From Brucella pituitosa (GTDB lineage: Bacteria > Pseudomonadota > Alphaproteobacteria > Rhizobiales > Rhizobiaceae): a stretch of DNA of 64,000 nt. Made by a program: the position numbers and the translations under genes. The notes beneath the pieces were generated by a model. The model saw nothing but the letters and a program-made list of their open reading frames with translations. It was not told the origin of the DNA and did no database searches. Shown piece by piece: positions 47,147 through 56,332 of this stretch. The first letter of the stretch is position 1, and each line of letters starts with the position of its first letter. The DNA lies in assembly GCF_003049685.1 (NCBI RefSeq), contig NZ_PYSY02000001.1:682001-746000 (forward strand), given 5' to 3'.

Positions 47147-48237
47147 CGGCTTTTCCTCCCCCGTTTGAAAGCATCTGGAATGGCGGCCGAGATGGCCTTT
47201 TTCATGACGGTTGGCAGTGCTTCATCCTCTAATTCTGAAGGAGAGGACCACCAGCTATCATTGGTCGTGTGTTTGGCAATATTGCTGACTGAATAGACAG
47301 AGAGGCGCAATTCGAAATGTGTGAACACATGCGTGATGCTGCCTGATGGCACCCAAGGGGCGATAAATGGGGCGGCGTCTATGCTGGAATCGCCGTCGAT
47401 GCGCGCGGTCCAGCTGCTTCCCGGTACTTCCGTCATTCCGGCAAGCAGGCCTTCGCGTTGCCGTTTACGCAACAAAACTGAACCGTCGTCTGCGACTGCG
47501 ATAAAAGCGGCACCCGTTCTTATTGGCTTTTGAGCCTTCGGTGCCTTGACGGGAAACTCTTCCGGGTCGCGGGTAGCGAGCGCTTCACAATTGTCATTCA
47601 CTGGGCAAATTGCGCAGGCGGGACGACGCGGCGTACAAATAGTTGCGCCGAGATCCATCATGGCTTGCGCAAAATCGCCTGGCCTGTCGGCGGGTGTCAT
47701 TTCGCCCATGCGGGCACGAATCTCAGTCTTGGCAGCGGGTAGAGGTGTGTCGATCGCAAATAATCTTGAAATTACGCGTTCAACATTGCCATCGACCACT
47801 GCTGCAGGTTCGCCGAAAGCGATAGCTGCGATGGCTGCTGAAGTGTAATCACCGATACCCGGAAGCTCTTTCAGGCCGACCGCAGTAGAGGGAAACTTTC
47901 CACCATAATTTGCGACAATAAGGTCGGCGCATTTTTTGAGATTGCGCGCACGTGAATAGTAACCGAGCCCGGCCCACGCACGTAGAATATCGTCTTCGCT
48001 TGCCTTAGCCATAGACGCTACGTTCGGCCAGCGTTCGACAAATTTGCTGAAATAGGATTTGACCGCTTCAACAGTGGTTTGTTGAAGCATTATTTCTGAG
48101 AGCCACACCCGGTAAGGATCTGAATTCATGCCGCGCGATTGCTCAACTGGTGATACACGCCACGGTAGAATTCGGTGATGCCGGTCATACCAGTCAAGAA
48201 TTTGTGCAGTTCTGGTAGTATCGGGAGTGTGGAGCAT
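47143..48237 (-). CDS. mutY: A/G-specific adenine glycosylase
   Basis: MutY removes adenine mispaired with 8-oxoguanine. The 364-residue protein has the N-terminal catalytic domain with Glu48 (WLSEIMLQQTTV), the helix-hairpin-helix LPGIGDYTSAAI, and Asp149 in AVVDGNVERVISRLFA. The iron-sulfur cluster cysteines follow the C-X6-C-X2-C-X5-C spacing in ICTPRRPACAICPVNDNC (near residue 204). The C-terminal NUDIX-like domain recognises the oxidised guanine (about residue 245 on). The HAD gene overlaps its stop. Confidence 0.95.
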   Translation of the reverse strand: MLHTPDTTRTAQILDWYDRHHRILPWRVSPVEQSRGMNSDPYRVWLSEIMLQQTTVEAVKSYFSKFVERWPNVASMAKASEDDILRAWAGLGYYSRARNLKKCADLIVANYGGKFPSTAVGLKELPGIGDYTSAAIAAIAFGEPAAVVDGNVERVISRLFAIDTPLPAAKTEIRARMGEMTPADRPGDFAQAMMDLGATICTPRRPACAICPVNDNCEALATRDPEEFPVKAPKAQKPIRTGAAFIAVADDGSVLLRKRQREGLLAGMTEVPGSSWTARIDGDSSIDAAPFIAPWVPSGSITHVFTHFELRLSVYSVSNIAKHTTNDSWWSSPSELEDEALPTVMKKAISAAIPDAFKRGRKSR

Positions 48238-48404
48238 TTGATCGGTATGATTTAAACGTTGGGAAACTGTCTCTAATCTGATTAAAGACCTTTGTTTAGA
48301 ATTGATAGAAATTAATGCATAGCATCGCTTTCTTGTGCTTTTATGCGCATGCGATAAATCTCACGGCAGTGAGGCGGGAAGCAGATGTGAAATAAGGAGA
48401 ATCC

Positions 48405-49166
48405 GTGGCTAGTTCTGTCCCGGTATATGTCATCAATCTCGCACGCTCCCAGGACAGATGGGATGCTTTGCGAGCGAGCGCCAATAAGTTTTCAGTTGAT
48501 GTCCGTCGTGTTGAGGCAGTCGAAGGTAAATTACTGACCGATGACGAGTTGGCGGATTTTGACGAGGCTGGCTTTCGTCGTAGACATGGAAAAATTGCAC
48601 TGCCTGCCGAAATCGGCTGCTATTTCAGTCACATCAGGGCACTGGAGGCAATTATCGCTGCGGATGAGCCTTTTGCGGTTATTGTGGAAGACGATGTCGA
48701 ATTCACACCTGAGTTCACGCCATTTATTACCGAAGCGAGCAGATTGAAAGGATGGGACGTCATTAAACTCGTCAACCATCGTACGGCGGCTTTCCGAGGG
48801 TTTAGTCCTGTCGATAAGCGCTTTTCCATTGGGCGTTGCCTACATGGGCCATCAGGTAGTTCTGCTGCCTATATTGTCACATTAGACGGTGCCAGGCGCC
48901 TTCTTGCAGGGATCAAGCCGATGTGCCTTCCCTATGATGTTGCTTTAGAGCGCGGTTGGGCAGGCAGCTATGAAATTTTCACGACCGACAAACCGGTGAT
49001 AGCTCTTTCTGACGTGGCGATCTCTACGATTGCACAAGGTAGAAAAGGGTACGCCAAAGCACGCCTGCCAGCATACAAAAGACTAACTACTCTTTTCTTT
49101 CGATCAACTGACTATGTCAGGCGAATCGCATACGCTCTCAGGCGAAGTGGCCTAAAAGAGGTGTAA
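48405..49166 (+). CDS. Glycosyltransferase family 25 (LPS biosynthesis) protein
   Basis: The 253-residue protein is a GT25-type glycosyltransferase: VYVINLARSQDRWDALRAS at the start, RRVEAVEGKLLTDDELADF, CYFSHIRALEAIIAAD, and the acidic metal-binding VIVEDDVEF (about residues 93-101). SSAAYIVTLDGARRLL is another family block. These enzymes add galactose or related sugars to the lipopolysaccharide core or other glycans. The GTG start follows ATAAGGAGAATCC. The stop is followed at once by the start of the ligase-like gene, and the epimerase comes next. Confidence 0.88.
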   Translation: MASSVPVYVINLARSQDRWDALRASANKFSVDVRRVEAVEGKLLTDDELADFDEAGFRRRHGKIALPAEIGCYFSHIRALEAIIAADEPFAVIVEDDVEFTPEFTPFITEASRLKGWDVIKLVNHRTAAFRGFSPVDKRFSIGRCLHGPSGSSAAYIVTLDGARRLLAGIKPMCLPYDVALERGWAGSYEIFTTDKPVIALSDVAISTIAQGRKGYAKARLPAYKRLTTLFFRSTDYVRRIAYALRRSGLKEV

Positions 49167-50414
49167 GTGGCTTTTCTCAAAAAATCATTTCTTGTACGGC
49201 GGCGAATAGACCATTGGGTTCTTGGTGCCGCTTCTGCCGCTATGCCTATCCGATTAGGATTGGGCCCAATCATTCTTTTCGTGTTTTCATGTATTGGAAT
49301 CTATCTTAGTTTGGCTCGCCATGCGGCGACCCGCCTTTTTGCAAAGAAATTCTATATATTCATTCTACTGTATGCAGCTTGGTCATTAGGACTTATTCTG
49401 TTTAGGGGAGAGCCTTTCAGCAATAACCGCCAGATTGGTTATACGTTACTCATCGCGATATTTGCATTTGCAGGTCCGGGCATGCTTTTGGTGCGCAATC
49501 CTTTGCGAGCCTACGTATTGGGTGCACGCGTCGGTGTTGTGATGGCTGTGTTCGCTGTGCTTTACCTTGTATTGACGCAAGGTGGTCGCATAGGTGTTGG
49601 TGGAAACGAGGCAGTGTTCGCATTTGTTGCTGGCGTCTCAGCAATCTCAGCAGCCATTCCCATTAGTAAACCGCCGCGTTATCTTCCAAATGGGCCACAC
49701 TGGCTGATACTGGGTCTCGTTGCTGTTCTTGCATCAGAGACACGCGCTGTGATCGTCGTTTTGCCCATTTTCGCAGCCATTGAGATTATTCTTTTTCTCA
49801 AACGCTTCAGCATACGACAGCAGGGAGCAGCATACGCTGCAGTTGTGGCTGCGCTTGCTGCCCTCGTGATCGTAGGGCCGGTAGGAGATATCATCTCCAA
49901 ACGTTTTGCAGGTATGGTCGAATATTATGACAGCGGTGATAGTTCCAAGTGGGAAGACAAAATCTCAGCAGATATCCGTGAGGTTATGTGGAAGAATGCT
50001 GTAAAAGTCATTGAACATAATCCCATAGCGGGCGTTGGCTCCTATTCAAAAATGGATGTCGTTCGTGCGCAGGCTGGCGAACAGGCATCCATGCTCGATG
50101 GTTTCCGACATGTTCACAATACGATCCTTGATGAACTGCTGAATGACGGCATTATCGGATTGTTTTTCATGTTTGCGGCCTTTCTTTCGATTTTTGTGCA
50201 CCTCTGGCGGAATTCGGATAGCTGGGGAATGCGGCGCGCCTTGATTTACTTCGCTGTGGTGTCCGGAAGCTATGGCATGCTGCATAATCCGCTCTTGCAT
50301 GAAGTGACTATTTCTTCGGTAATGTTCTTCATTGCGGCACTAAACGCAGCTTCATCACGTCGCATCATGGCTTTGCGTCGAGCAGGCCTCTCAAACTATA
50401 TTCGCGGGAATTAG
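49167..50414 (+). CDS. O-antigen ligase/polymerase (Wzy/WaaL)-like membrane protein
   Basis: The 415-residue protein has about eleven membrane helices and the large periplasmic loop of the O-antigen ligase superfamily, between about residues 250 and 320 (SGDSSKWEDKISADIREVMW; GVGSYSKM; FRHVHNTILDELLNDGIIG). The HNTILDELLNDGIIGL segment (about residue 318) corresponds to the conserved catalytic region of WaaL and Wzy. I cannot tell ligase from polymerase. It starts with a GTG directly after the GT25 stop, with the ribosome-binding site inside that gene. It ends six bases before the epimerase gene. Confidence 0.82.
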   Translation: MAFLKKSFLVRRRIDHWVLGAASAAMPIRLGLGPIILFVFSCIGIYLSLARHAATRLFAKKFYIFILLYAAWSLGLILFRGEPFSNNRQIGYTLLIAIFAFAGPGMLLVRNPLRAYVLGARVGVVMAVFAVLYLVLTQGGRIGVGGNEAVFAFVAGVSAISAAIPISKPPRYLPNGPHWLILGLVAVLASETRAVIVVLPIFAAIEIILFLKRFSIRQQGAAYAAVVAALAALVIVGPVGDIISKRFAGMVEYYDSGDSSKWEDKISADIREVMWKNAVKVIEHNPIAGVGSYSKMDVVRAQAGEQASMLDGFRHVHNTILDELLNDGIIGLFFMFAAFLSIFVHLWRNSDSWGMRRALIYFAVVSGSYGMLHNPLLHEVTISSVMFFIAALNAASSRRIMALRRAGLSNYIRGN

Positions 50415-50419
50415 GTTTT

Positions 50420-51397
50420 ATGAAAGCAATCGTGACGGGTGCCGCTGGTTTCATCGGCTTTCACACTGCGGCGCGCCTTTTGGATGAAGGCTGGCAAGTC
50501 ATTGGCATCGATAATCTCAACGATTATTATCAGGTGGATCTCAAGGAAACCCGTCTCGCCAAGCTGAATGCGCGTAATGGTTTCCGTTTTGCACAGGCCG
50601 ATATTTCTGATTCCGATGTATTCAATGCAGCTGTAGGTGCTGATCGTGATGCCGATGTAATTGTGCATCTCGCGGCGCAGGCTGGAGTGCGTTATTCCAT
50701 CGAAAATCCTGCAGCCTATGTCTCGGCAAATGTCATGGGGCAGGTTACTGTTTTCGAGACGGCGCTAAAGCTCGAAAAACGCCCGCCGGTCGTTTATGCC
50801 AGCTCGTCGTCGGTCTATGGCGCGAATGAGAAAATCCCGTTTTCCGAAAGTGATCCAGTGGATCATCCAGTTTCGGTTTATGCGGCGACCAAACGCTCAG
50901 GCGAGCTTCTGGCCTCCTCCTATAAGCATGTTCATGGCCTGCACTCGACTGGACTGCGTTTTTTCACCGTCTATGGGCCATTTGGGCGTCCGGATATGGC
51001 GCCATGGCTCTTCACCTCGGCGATCCTCAAGGGGGAGCCGATCCGCGTTTTCAATAATGGCGAAATGCAGCGCGACTTCACCTTCATCAATGATATCGTG
51101 AGCGGCGTACTGGGTGCGGTAAAGCGCATTCTTGAACACCCTGAACAAACTGCGCCAGTCTACAACCTAGGCAATAACCGCCCGGTCATGCTTAATGATT
51201 TCATCGCGGCCATTGAAAAAGCTTGCGGTAAAGAGGCAGTCCGCAAGCTGGAGCCAATGCCCGCAGCCGATGTCCCGCGCACTTATGCTGACATAGCGCT
51301 CGCGACCCGCGATCTCGGTTTTAGCCCTCAAACCACGCTCGATGAAGGTATCCCTTTGTTTGTTGAGTGGTTTCGGGGTTATAATGGGACGCGATGA
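50420..51397 (+). CDS. NAD-dependent epimerase, UDP-glucuronate 4-epimerase type
   Basis: The 325-residue extended SDR has the NAD motif GAAGFIG (residues 7-13), the SSSVYG segment (about residue 129), and the Tyr154/Lys158 catalytic pair in VYAATKRSG. DNLNDYYQVDLKETRLAKL and RYSIENPAAYVSANVMG match UDP-glucuronic acid epimerases such as LpsL and Cap1J, which make UDP-galacturonate for surface glycans. The substrate is inferred. It is probably in one operon with the GT25 and ligase-like genes, and its stop overlaps the dciA-like start by four bases. Confidence 0.88.
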   Translation: MKAIVTGAAGFIGFHTAARLLDEGWQVIGIDNLNDYYQVDLKETRLAKLNARNGFRFAQADISDSDVFNAAVGADRDADVIVHLAAQAGVRYSIENPAAYVSANVMGQVTVFETALKLEKRPPVVYASSSSVYGANEKIPFSESDPVDHPVSVYAATKRSGELLASSYKHVHGLHSTGLRFFTVYGPFGRPDMAPWLFTSAILKGEPIRVFNNGEMQRDFTFINDIVSGVLGAVKRILEHPEQTAPVYNLGNNRPVMLNDFIAAIEKACGKEAVRKLEPMPAADVPRTYADIALATRDLGFSPQTTLDEGIPLFVEWFRGYNGTR

Positions 51398-51903
51398 GCG
51401 AACCAAAATCAAAACGGGGCTTTCGCCCGCTGGCTGACATGACGTCGCGTCTGATGGACCCGATGTTGCAGAAGCGTGCTGGTATCAATCTTTCTCTGCT
51501 GCAATCCTGGGAGGATATTGTCGGCCCAGCAATCGGAGCGTCGTCTCGTCCCTTGCGCATATTATGGCCAAGAAGGCTGCACGAAGACGATCCTTTTAGT
51601 CCTGCTACCTTAATTATTGCATGCGAAGGTTTCGCAGCCTTGCAGATACAGCATGAGACGGGTGAAATCATCAGCCGTGTAAACGGATTTCTTGGCTTTT
51701 CCGCTATCGGTCGCATCAAGATCGAGCAGAAACCTCCCGCACTTGATTTCAAACGTCGTCCCAAACGTTTGGCGGCTTTGGCTCCATCCGAGGAACGCCG
51801 GATAGACAAAGCAACAGACGGGATCGAAGACGATGCGTTGCGCGCTGCCCTCGCACGGCTCGGCAAAAATATTCTTGCAGAGAAACGGTCCACGAAGAAG
51901 TGA
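51394..51903 (+). CDS. DUF721 family protein, DciA-like
   Basis: The 169-residue protein contains the DUF721 domain (residues 25-105): LQSWEDIVGPAIGASSRPLR, then PATLIIACEGFAALQIQHET and GEIISRVNGFLG. DUF721 proteins named DciA load or control the replicative helicase DnaB in bacteria lacking DnaC or DnaI; this is known for the family. The C-terminal part is basic and may bind DNA. Its start overlaps the epimerase stop (ATGA), although its role differs. dnaB is at the other end of this window. Confidence 0.8.
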   Translation: MSEPKSKRGFRPLADMTSRLMDPMLQKRAGINLSLLQSWEDIVGPAIGASSRPLRILWPRRLHEDDPFSPATLIIACEGFAALQIQHETGEIISRVNGFLGFSAIGRIKIEQKPPALDFKRRPKRLAALAPSEERRIDKATDGIEDDALRAALARLGKNILAEKRSTKK

Positions 51904-52024
51904 GCGATCTGCCTTAAATTTGATTCAAGATTGGTGCTGAACTGCATTTGATCACAACAGGGCTGGTGATTAGTGATCCGCGACCCTAAATTGTGCTTAA
52001 ACGTCAACATTTAAACAGGACTGG

Positions 52025-52687
52025 ATGATTCGTATGCCTGCACCGCTTAACCGCAGACATGTTATTTCTCTTGCTGGCGCAGCTGCCGCAGGACTTGCTT
52101 TTGCCGGCAATGCGAGCGCACAGTCACGCAGCGCTGAAGCCACTGTCGATGCTGCCAAGGTTGCAGAACCTGGCAAGCTCAAGGACATGGTTTATGGCAA
52201 GGCCGATGCGCCTGTTACGATCGTTGAGTATGCATCGCTGACCTGTTCGCATTGTGCTGATTTTGCGGTCAATACTTTTCCGACCATCAAGGAAAAGTAC
52301 ATTGATACCGGCAAGGCGAAGCTGATCTTCCGCGAGTTCCCATTTGATCCACGCGCAACTGCGGCTTTCATGCTGGCTCGTTGCGCCCCGGAAGACCGCT
52401 ACTTCCCAATGATCGAAGTGTTCTTCAAACAGCAACAGCAATGGGCTGGCGCTGCAGATGGCGAAGCTGCACTGCTTCAAATTGCGAAACTTGCAGGTTT
52501 TACACAGGAGTCGTTCAAGGCTTGCTTGACGAACCAGCAAGTTCTCGGTGATGTGAATGCGACCATGGAACGTGGATCGACGGAATTTGGCGTGAACGCC
52601 ACGCCAACATTCTTCATCAACGGACAGAAATACGCTGGAGCCCTTTCGGTTGACGAGATGTCGGCAATCATTGACAAGCTGCTCTAA
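52025..52687 (+). CDS. DsbA family thiol:disulfide oxidoreductase
   Basis: The 220-residue protein has a signal sequence with twin arginines (NRRHVISLAGAAAAGLAFAG, residues 9-28), suggesting Tat or Sec export. The thioredoxin-fold active site CSHC (Cys74, Cys77) lies in YASLTCSHCADFAVN, the cis-proline in NATPTFFINGQ near residue 190, and the family's KLIFREFPFDPRATAAFMLA segment is present. It belongs to the DsbA/DsbG-like group with longer N-terminal parts found in alphaproteobacteria. It probably forms disulfides or redox-controls periplasmic proteins. A strong terminator follows, before smc. Confidence 0.9.
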   Translation: MIRMPAPLNRRHVISLAGAAAAGLAFAGNASAQSRSAEATVDAAKVAEPGKLKDMVYGKADAPVTIVEYASLTCSHCADFAVNTFPTIKEKYIDTGKAKLIFREFPFDPRATAAFMLARCAPEDRYFPMIEVFFKQQQQWAGAADGEAALLQIAKLAGFTQESFKACLTNQQVLGDVNATMERGSTEFGVNATPTFFINGQKYAGALSVDEMSAIIDKLL

Positions 52688-52703
52688 GCCGCCTTTCGGC
52701 AAG

Positions 52704-52735
52704 AAAAGCGGACGCTTCATTGCGTCCGCTTTTTG
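52704..52735. terminator. Terminator after the dsbA-like gene
   Basis: AAAAGCGGACGC and GCGTCCGCTTTT pair perfectly over 12 bp around TTCATT and end in TTTT, 16 nt after the stop. Confidence 0.85.
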
Positions 52736-52759
52736 CGTTTCTGAGAGAGGAGCCTGCTG

Positions 52760-55700
52760 ATGCGCTTCTCCAAGCTGCGCCTTGTCGGTTTCAAGTCCTT
52801 CGTCGAACCGATGGAGTTCGTCATTGAAGGTGGGCTGACGGGCGTTGTCGGGCCGAATGGCTGCGGTAAGTCCAACCTTGTTGAAGCGCTGCGCTGGGTG
52901 ATGGGTGAAAACTCATACAAGAACATGCGCGCTTCCGGCATGGATGATGTGATCTTCTCTGGTTCCGCCACGCGGCCTGCGCGCAATACGGCGGAAGTCA
53001 CCCTTTTTCTGGATAATTCCGACCGCACAGCGCCCGCTGCCTATAATGATCAGGACGAGTTGCAGGTTTCTCGCCGCATTGAACGTGAAGCCGGTTCCGT
53101 CTATCGGATCAATGGTAAGGAAGCGCGCGCCAAGGATGTGCAGCTGCTCTTCGCCGATCAATCAACCGGTGCTCGTTCGCCATCCATGGTTGGACAGGGC
53201 CGTATCGGTGAACTTATTCAGGCCAAGCCACAGGCGCGGCGTGCGTTGCTCGAAGAAGCAGCAGGTATTTCTGGCCTGCATACCCGCCGTCACGAAGCGG
53301 AATTGCGCCTTCGTGCTGCCGAAGGCAATCTTGAGCGCCTCGAAGACGTGGTGGGTGAACTTGGAAGCCAGATAGAAAGCCTGAAACGTCAGGCGCGTCA
53401 GGCCAATCGCTTTAAAGCGCTTTCTGCTGATATCCGCCGCGCCGAGGCGTCGTTGCTTCATCTGCGCTGGTCGCAGGCGAAAGCGCAGGAAGGCGAAGCG
53501 CAAAGCGCACTTGCACAGGCAACGTCAGTTGTTGGCGACATGGCGCAGGCGCAAATGAATGCTGCGCGCGACCAAGCCGTTGGTGCGCATAAACTGCCCG
53601 AAATGCGCGAGGCGGAAGCCAAAGCCGCCGCCGCTTTGCAGCGCCTGTCCATCGCTCGCACGCAGCTTGATGAAGAAGACGGTCGTATTCGCGCCCGCCG
53701 CACCGAGCTTATGAAGCGTCTCGAACAGTTGACCGCTGACATTGCCCGCGAAGAGCAGATGGTGCGTGAGAACGCCGATATTCTGGCGCGTCTTGATGAG
53801 GAAGAGCAGGAACTGATTGCTTCGAATGAAGCATCTGGCGAGCGCGATGAAGAATTGCGCGCGATCTTTGAGGAAGCAGAAGTCCGACTGCAGGACAGCG
53901 AAAACGCGCTGGCTCGTGTAACTGCGGAACGGGCGGAAGCGGCTGCAGAACGCACACAGATCGAGCGGGGATTGCAGGAAACGCAAAGCCGTCGTGACCG
54001 TTTGGCAAACCAGATGGAAATGATCGAGCGTGATATCGCAGCGGTTGCCGAGCAGATCGGCGGGCTGTTTGATCCTTCTGAAAAGCGACTTCTCGTTGAA
54101 GGAGCGACTGAAGCGCTGGCTGCTGCCGAAGAGGCTGTGGTCGCCGCCGAAGAACTCGTGATTGCTGCACGTGAACAGGAAGCGGCGAGCCGCCAGCCGT
54201 TGAACGCAGCTCGCACGGAACTCAATCGTATCGAGACCGAAGCACAAACGCTGGCGCGCATTCTCAATGCCGGTGAGACGGGCCAGTTTCCACCTGTTGT
54301 TGAGGAATTACGGGTTGAGAAGGGGTATGAAATAGCCCTTGGCGCAGCACTTGGTGAAGACCTTGATGCGGCCAGCGATGATCACGCACCTGTCTATTGG
54401 GCTTATAATCCGGCCTCGGAAACAGACCCGGCATTGCCAGCAGGAGCAACGCCGCTTGATCGTCTGGTGGAAGGTCCGCAGCAATTACGCCGCAGATTGG
54501 CACAGGTGGGCGTCGTTTCGGACATTGATGGCCCGCGTCTGCAGGCATCTCTGCGTCCCGGCCAGCGACTGGTGAGCAAAGCCGGTGCTCTGTGGCGCTG
54601 GGATGGTTATACGGCGAGTGCCGATGCGCCAACGCCGGCTGCACAGCGGCTTGCGCAGAAGAACCGGCTAGCCGAACTCGAGCAGGAGGCAATTACTGCT
54701 GCCCGCCGTGTGCAGGATGTTGAGCAAGCCGTGCAGCGTCTTGAAATGGCCGTACGCGAAGCCGTTGAACATGAGCGTGTCGCGCGCGACGCCTGGCGTG
54801 CCCATCAGCGCAAGCTCGATGAAGCGCGTGAAGCACTGGCTGCTGTTGAACGTGCTGCCGGGCAACTGGCAACCAAACGTGCAGGCCTCGAAGAAGCCAA
54901 ATCACGCCTTGAGGAAAGCCTTGAAGAAGCACAAATTCGTGTGGTTGAGGCCGAAGATCGACTCAACGAAATGCCGGATATGGACGCAATCGGCGAGCGT
55001 CATTCGGCTCTGACTTCAGAAGTACAATCGGATCGTGTGACGTTGGCAGAAGCGCGGGCGGCCTATGAAGGTCAGCGACGCGAAGCAGACAATCGTGCAA
55101 GACGGTTGGCGATGATCGGCATGGAACGGCGCAGCTGGGCATCACGCGCGCAAAATGCAGAGCAACAAATCGCGGCTTTGAATGATCGCCGGGCAGAAAC
55201 CGCCGATGAAGCGGAAGTTCTGGCCGAAGCTCCGGAAGAGATTGAAAGCCGTCGCCGCGCATTGCTTAATGAGCTTTCTGAAGCTGATGAGCGCCGCAAA
55301 CAGGCCGCCGACGTTTTGGCCGAGGCGGAGGCGGTGCAGGCTGAACTCGACAAGGCTGCGACACTGGCGATCCAGCAACTTGCAACCAGCCGTGAGCAAC
55401 GCGCACGTGCTGAAGAGCGTCTGACTGCTGCCGAGGAGCGCCGCAAAGATACGGAAGCGCGCATCACAGAAGCACTTAACTGCGCGCCGCATGATGCCAT
55501 CCGTCATACGGGTCTCAAGCCTGAAGATCGCATGCCCGATCCCGATCAGCTCGAACGCCAGCTTGAGCGGCTCAGGATTGAGCGCGAACGGTTGGGTGCA
55601 GTCAACCTGCGCGCGGAAGAGGAAAGTCAGGAACTTTCTGCTCGCCTTGAGGCGATCATCTCCGAGCGCGAAGACGTCATTGAAGCGATCAAGAAGCTGC

Positions 55701-56218
55701 GTCAGGCGATCCAGAGCCTCAACCGCGAAGGTCGCGAGCGCCTGTTGGCTGCTTTCGATGTGGTGAATGTGCAGTTCCAGCGCCTGTTTACGCATCTTTT
55801 TGGTGGCGGAACGGCAGAGTTGCAGCTGATCGAAAGCGATGACCCGCTTGATGCCGGGCTGGAAATCCTTGCTCGGCCTCCCGGCAAGAAGCCGCAGACC
55901 ATGACCCTTCTATCAGGTGGTGAGCAGGCCCTAACCGCCATGGCGCTGATCTTTGCCGTGTTCCTGACCAACCCAGCGCCAATCTGTGTGCTGGACGAAG
56001 TGGATGCACCGCTCGACGATCATAATGTCGAGCGCTACTGCAATCTGATGGATGAAATGGCGGCTTCAACCGAAACACGTTTCGTTGTTATCACGCATAA
56101 TCCGATCACCATGGCCCGTATGAACCGCCTGTTCGGCGTGACCATGGGCGAGCAGGGTGTGAGCCAGCTTGTCTCGGTTGATCTTCAAACCGCAGAGCAG
56201 TTGCGCGAAGCAAGCTAG
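52760..56218 (+). CDS. smc: Chromosome segregation protein SMC
   Basis: SMC dimers organise and segregate the chromosome by loop extrusion. The 1152-residue protein has the Walker A motif GPNGCGKSN (residues 31-39) and a Q-loop with GQGRIGELIQAKPQARR. Long coiled coils (about 165-500 and 630-980) flank a hinge (about 510-625, including GYEIALGAALGEDLDA). The C-terminal ATPase half has LLSGGEQALTAMAL (signature) and ICVLDEVDAPLDDHNVERY (Walker B). The TAG stop forms the first bases of a palindromic repeat copy. It starts after GAGAGGAGCC, 25 nt past the dsbA terminator. ScpA and ScpB are not in the window. Confidence 0.96.
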   Translation: MRFSKLRLVGFKSFVEPMEFVIEGGLTGVVGPNGCGKSNLVEALRWVMGENSYKNMRASGMDDVIFSGSATRPARNTAEVTLFLDNSDRTAPAAYNDQDELQVSRRIEREAGSVYRINGKEARAKDVQLLFADQSTGARSPSMVGQGRIGELIQAKPQARRALLEEAAGISGLHTRRHEAELRLRAAEGNLERLEDVVGELGSQIESLKRQARQANRFKALSADIRRAEASLLHLRWSQAKAQEGEAQSALAQATSVVGDMAQAQMNAARDQAVGAHKLPEMREAEAKAAAALQRLSIARTQLDEEDGRIRARRTELMKRLEQLTADIAREEQMVRENADILARLDEEEQELIASNEASGERDEELRAIFEEAEVRLQDSENALARVTAERAEAAAERTQIERGLQETQSRRDRLANQMEMIERDIAAVAEQIGGLFDPSEKRLLVEGATEALAAAEEAVVAAEELVIAAREQEAASRQPLNAARTELNRIETEAQTLARILNAGETGQFPPVVEELRVEKGYEIALGAALGEDLDAASDDHAPVYWAYNPASETDPALPAGATPLDRLVEGPQQLRRRLAQVGVVSDIDGPRLQASLRPGQRLVSKAGALWRWDGYTASADAPTPAAQRLAQKNRLAELEQEAITAARRVQDVEQAVQRLEMAVREAVEHERVARDAWRAHQRKLDEAREALAAVERAAGQLATKRAGLEEAKSRLEESLEEAQIRVVEAEDRLNEMPDMDAIGERHSALTSEVQSDRVTLAEARAAYEGQRREADNRARRLAMIGMERRSWASRAQNAEQQIAALNDRRAETADEAEVLAEAPEEIESRRRALLNELSEADERRKQAADVLAEAEAVQAELDKAATLAIQQLATSREQRARAEERLTAAEERRKDTEARITEALNCAPHDAIRHTGLKPEDRMPDPDQLERQLERLRIERERLGAVNLRAEEESQELSARLEAIISEREDVIEAIKKLRQAIQSLNREGRERLLAAFDVVNVQFQRLFTHLFGGGTAELQLIESDDPLDAGLEILARPPGKKPQTMTLLSGGEQALTAMALIFAVFLTNPAPICVLDEVDAPLDDHNVERYCNLMDEMAASTETRFVVITHNPITMARMNRLFGVTMGEQGVSQLVSVDLQTAEQLREAS

Positions 56219-56315
56219 AGAGCAGCCCGAAAAGTGTGAAACGGTTTTCGGAACATGATGCGCGTTAAAACAAATGGTCAGAGCGCCGATCTGATCCAAT
56301 CAGATTGGTGCTCTA
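56217..56315. repeat. Palindromic repeat, copy 6, at the smc stop
   Basis: AGAGAGCAGCCCGAAAAGTG, then TGAAACGGTTTTCGGAACATGATGCGCG, TTAAAACAAA, then CGCCGATCTGATCCAATCAG. It aligns with the full element at 56562-56667 over its whole length. It begins at the TAG stop of smc. The right-hand hairpin arm ATCTGAT/ATCAGAT is complete. Confidence 0.85.
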
Positions 56316-56332
56316 ATTGCTGAGTGACAATA

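Noticed and set aside
51990..52020. CtrA-like site before the dsbA-like gene
   Set aside because: The two TTAA boxes are ten bases apart, not seven, so the match to the CtrA pattern fails.
53458..54267. Antisense serine- and alanine-rich frames opposite smc
   Set aside because: They mirror the coiled-coil E, A, R and Q codons of smc and have no independent support.
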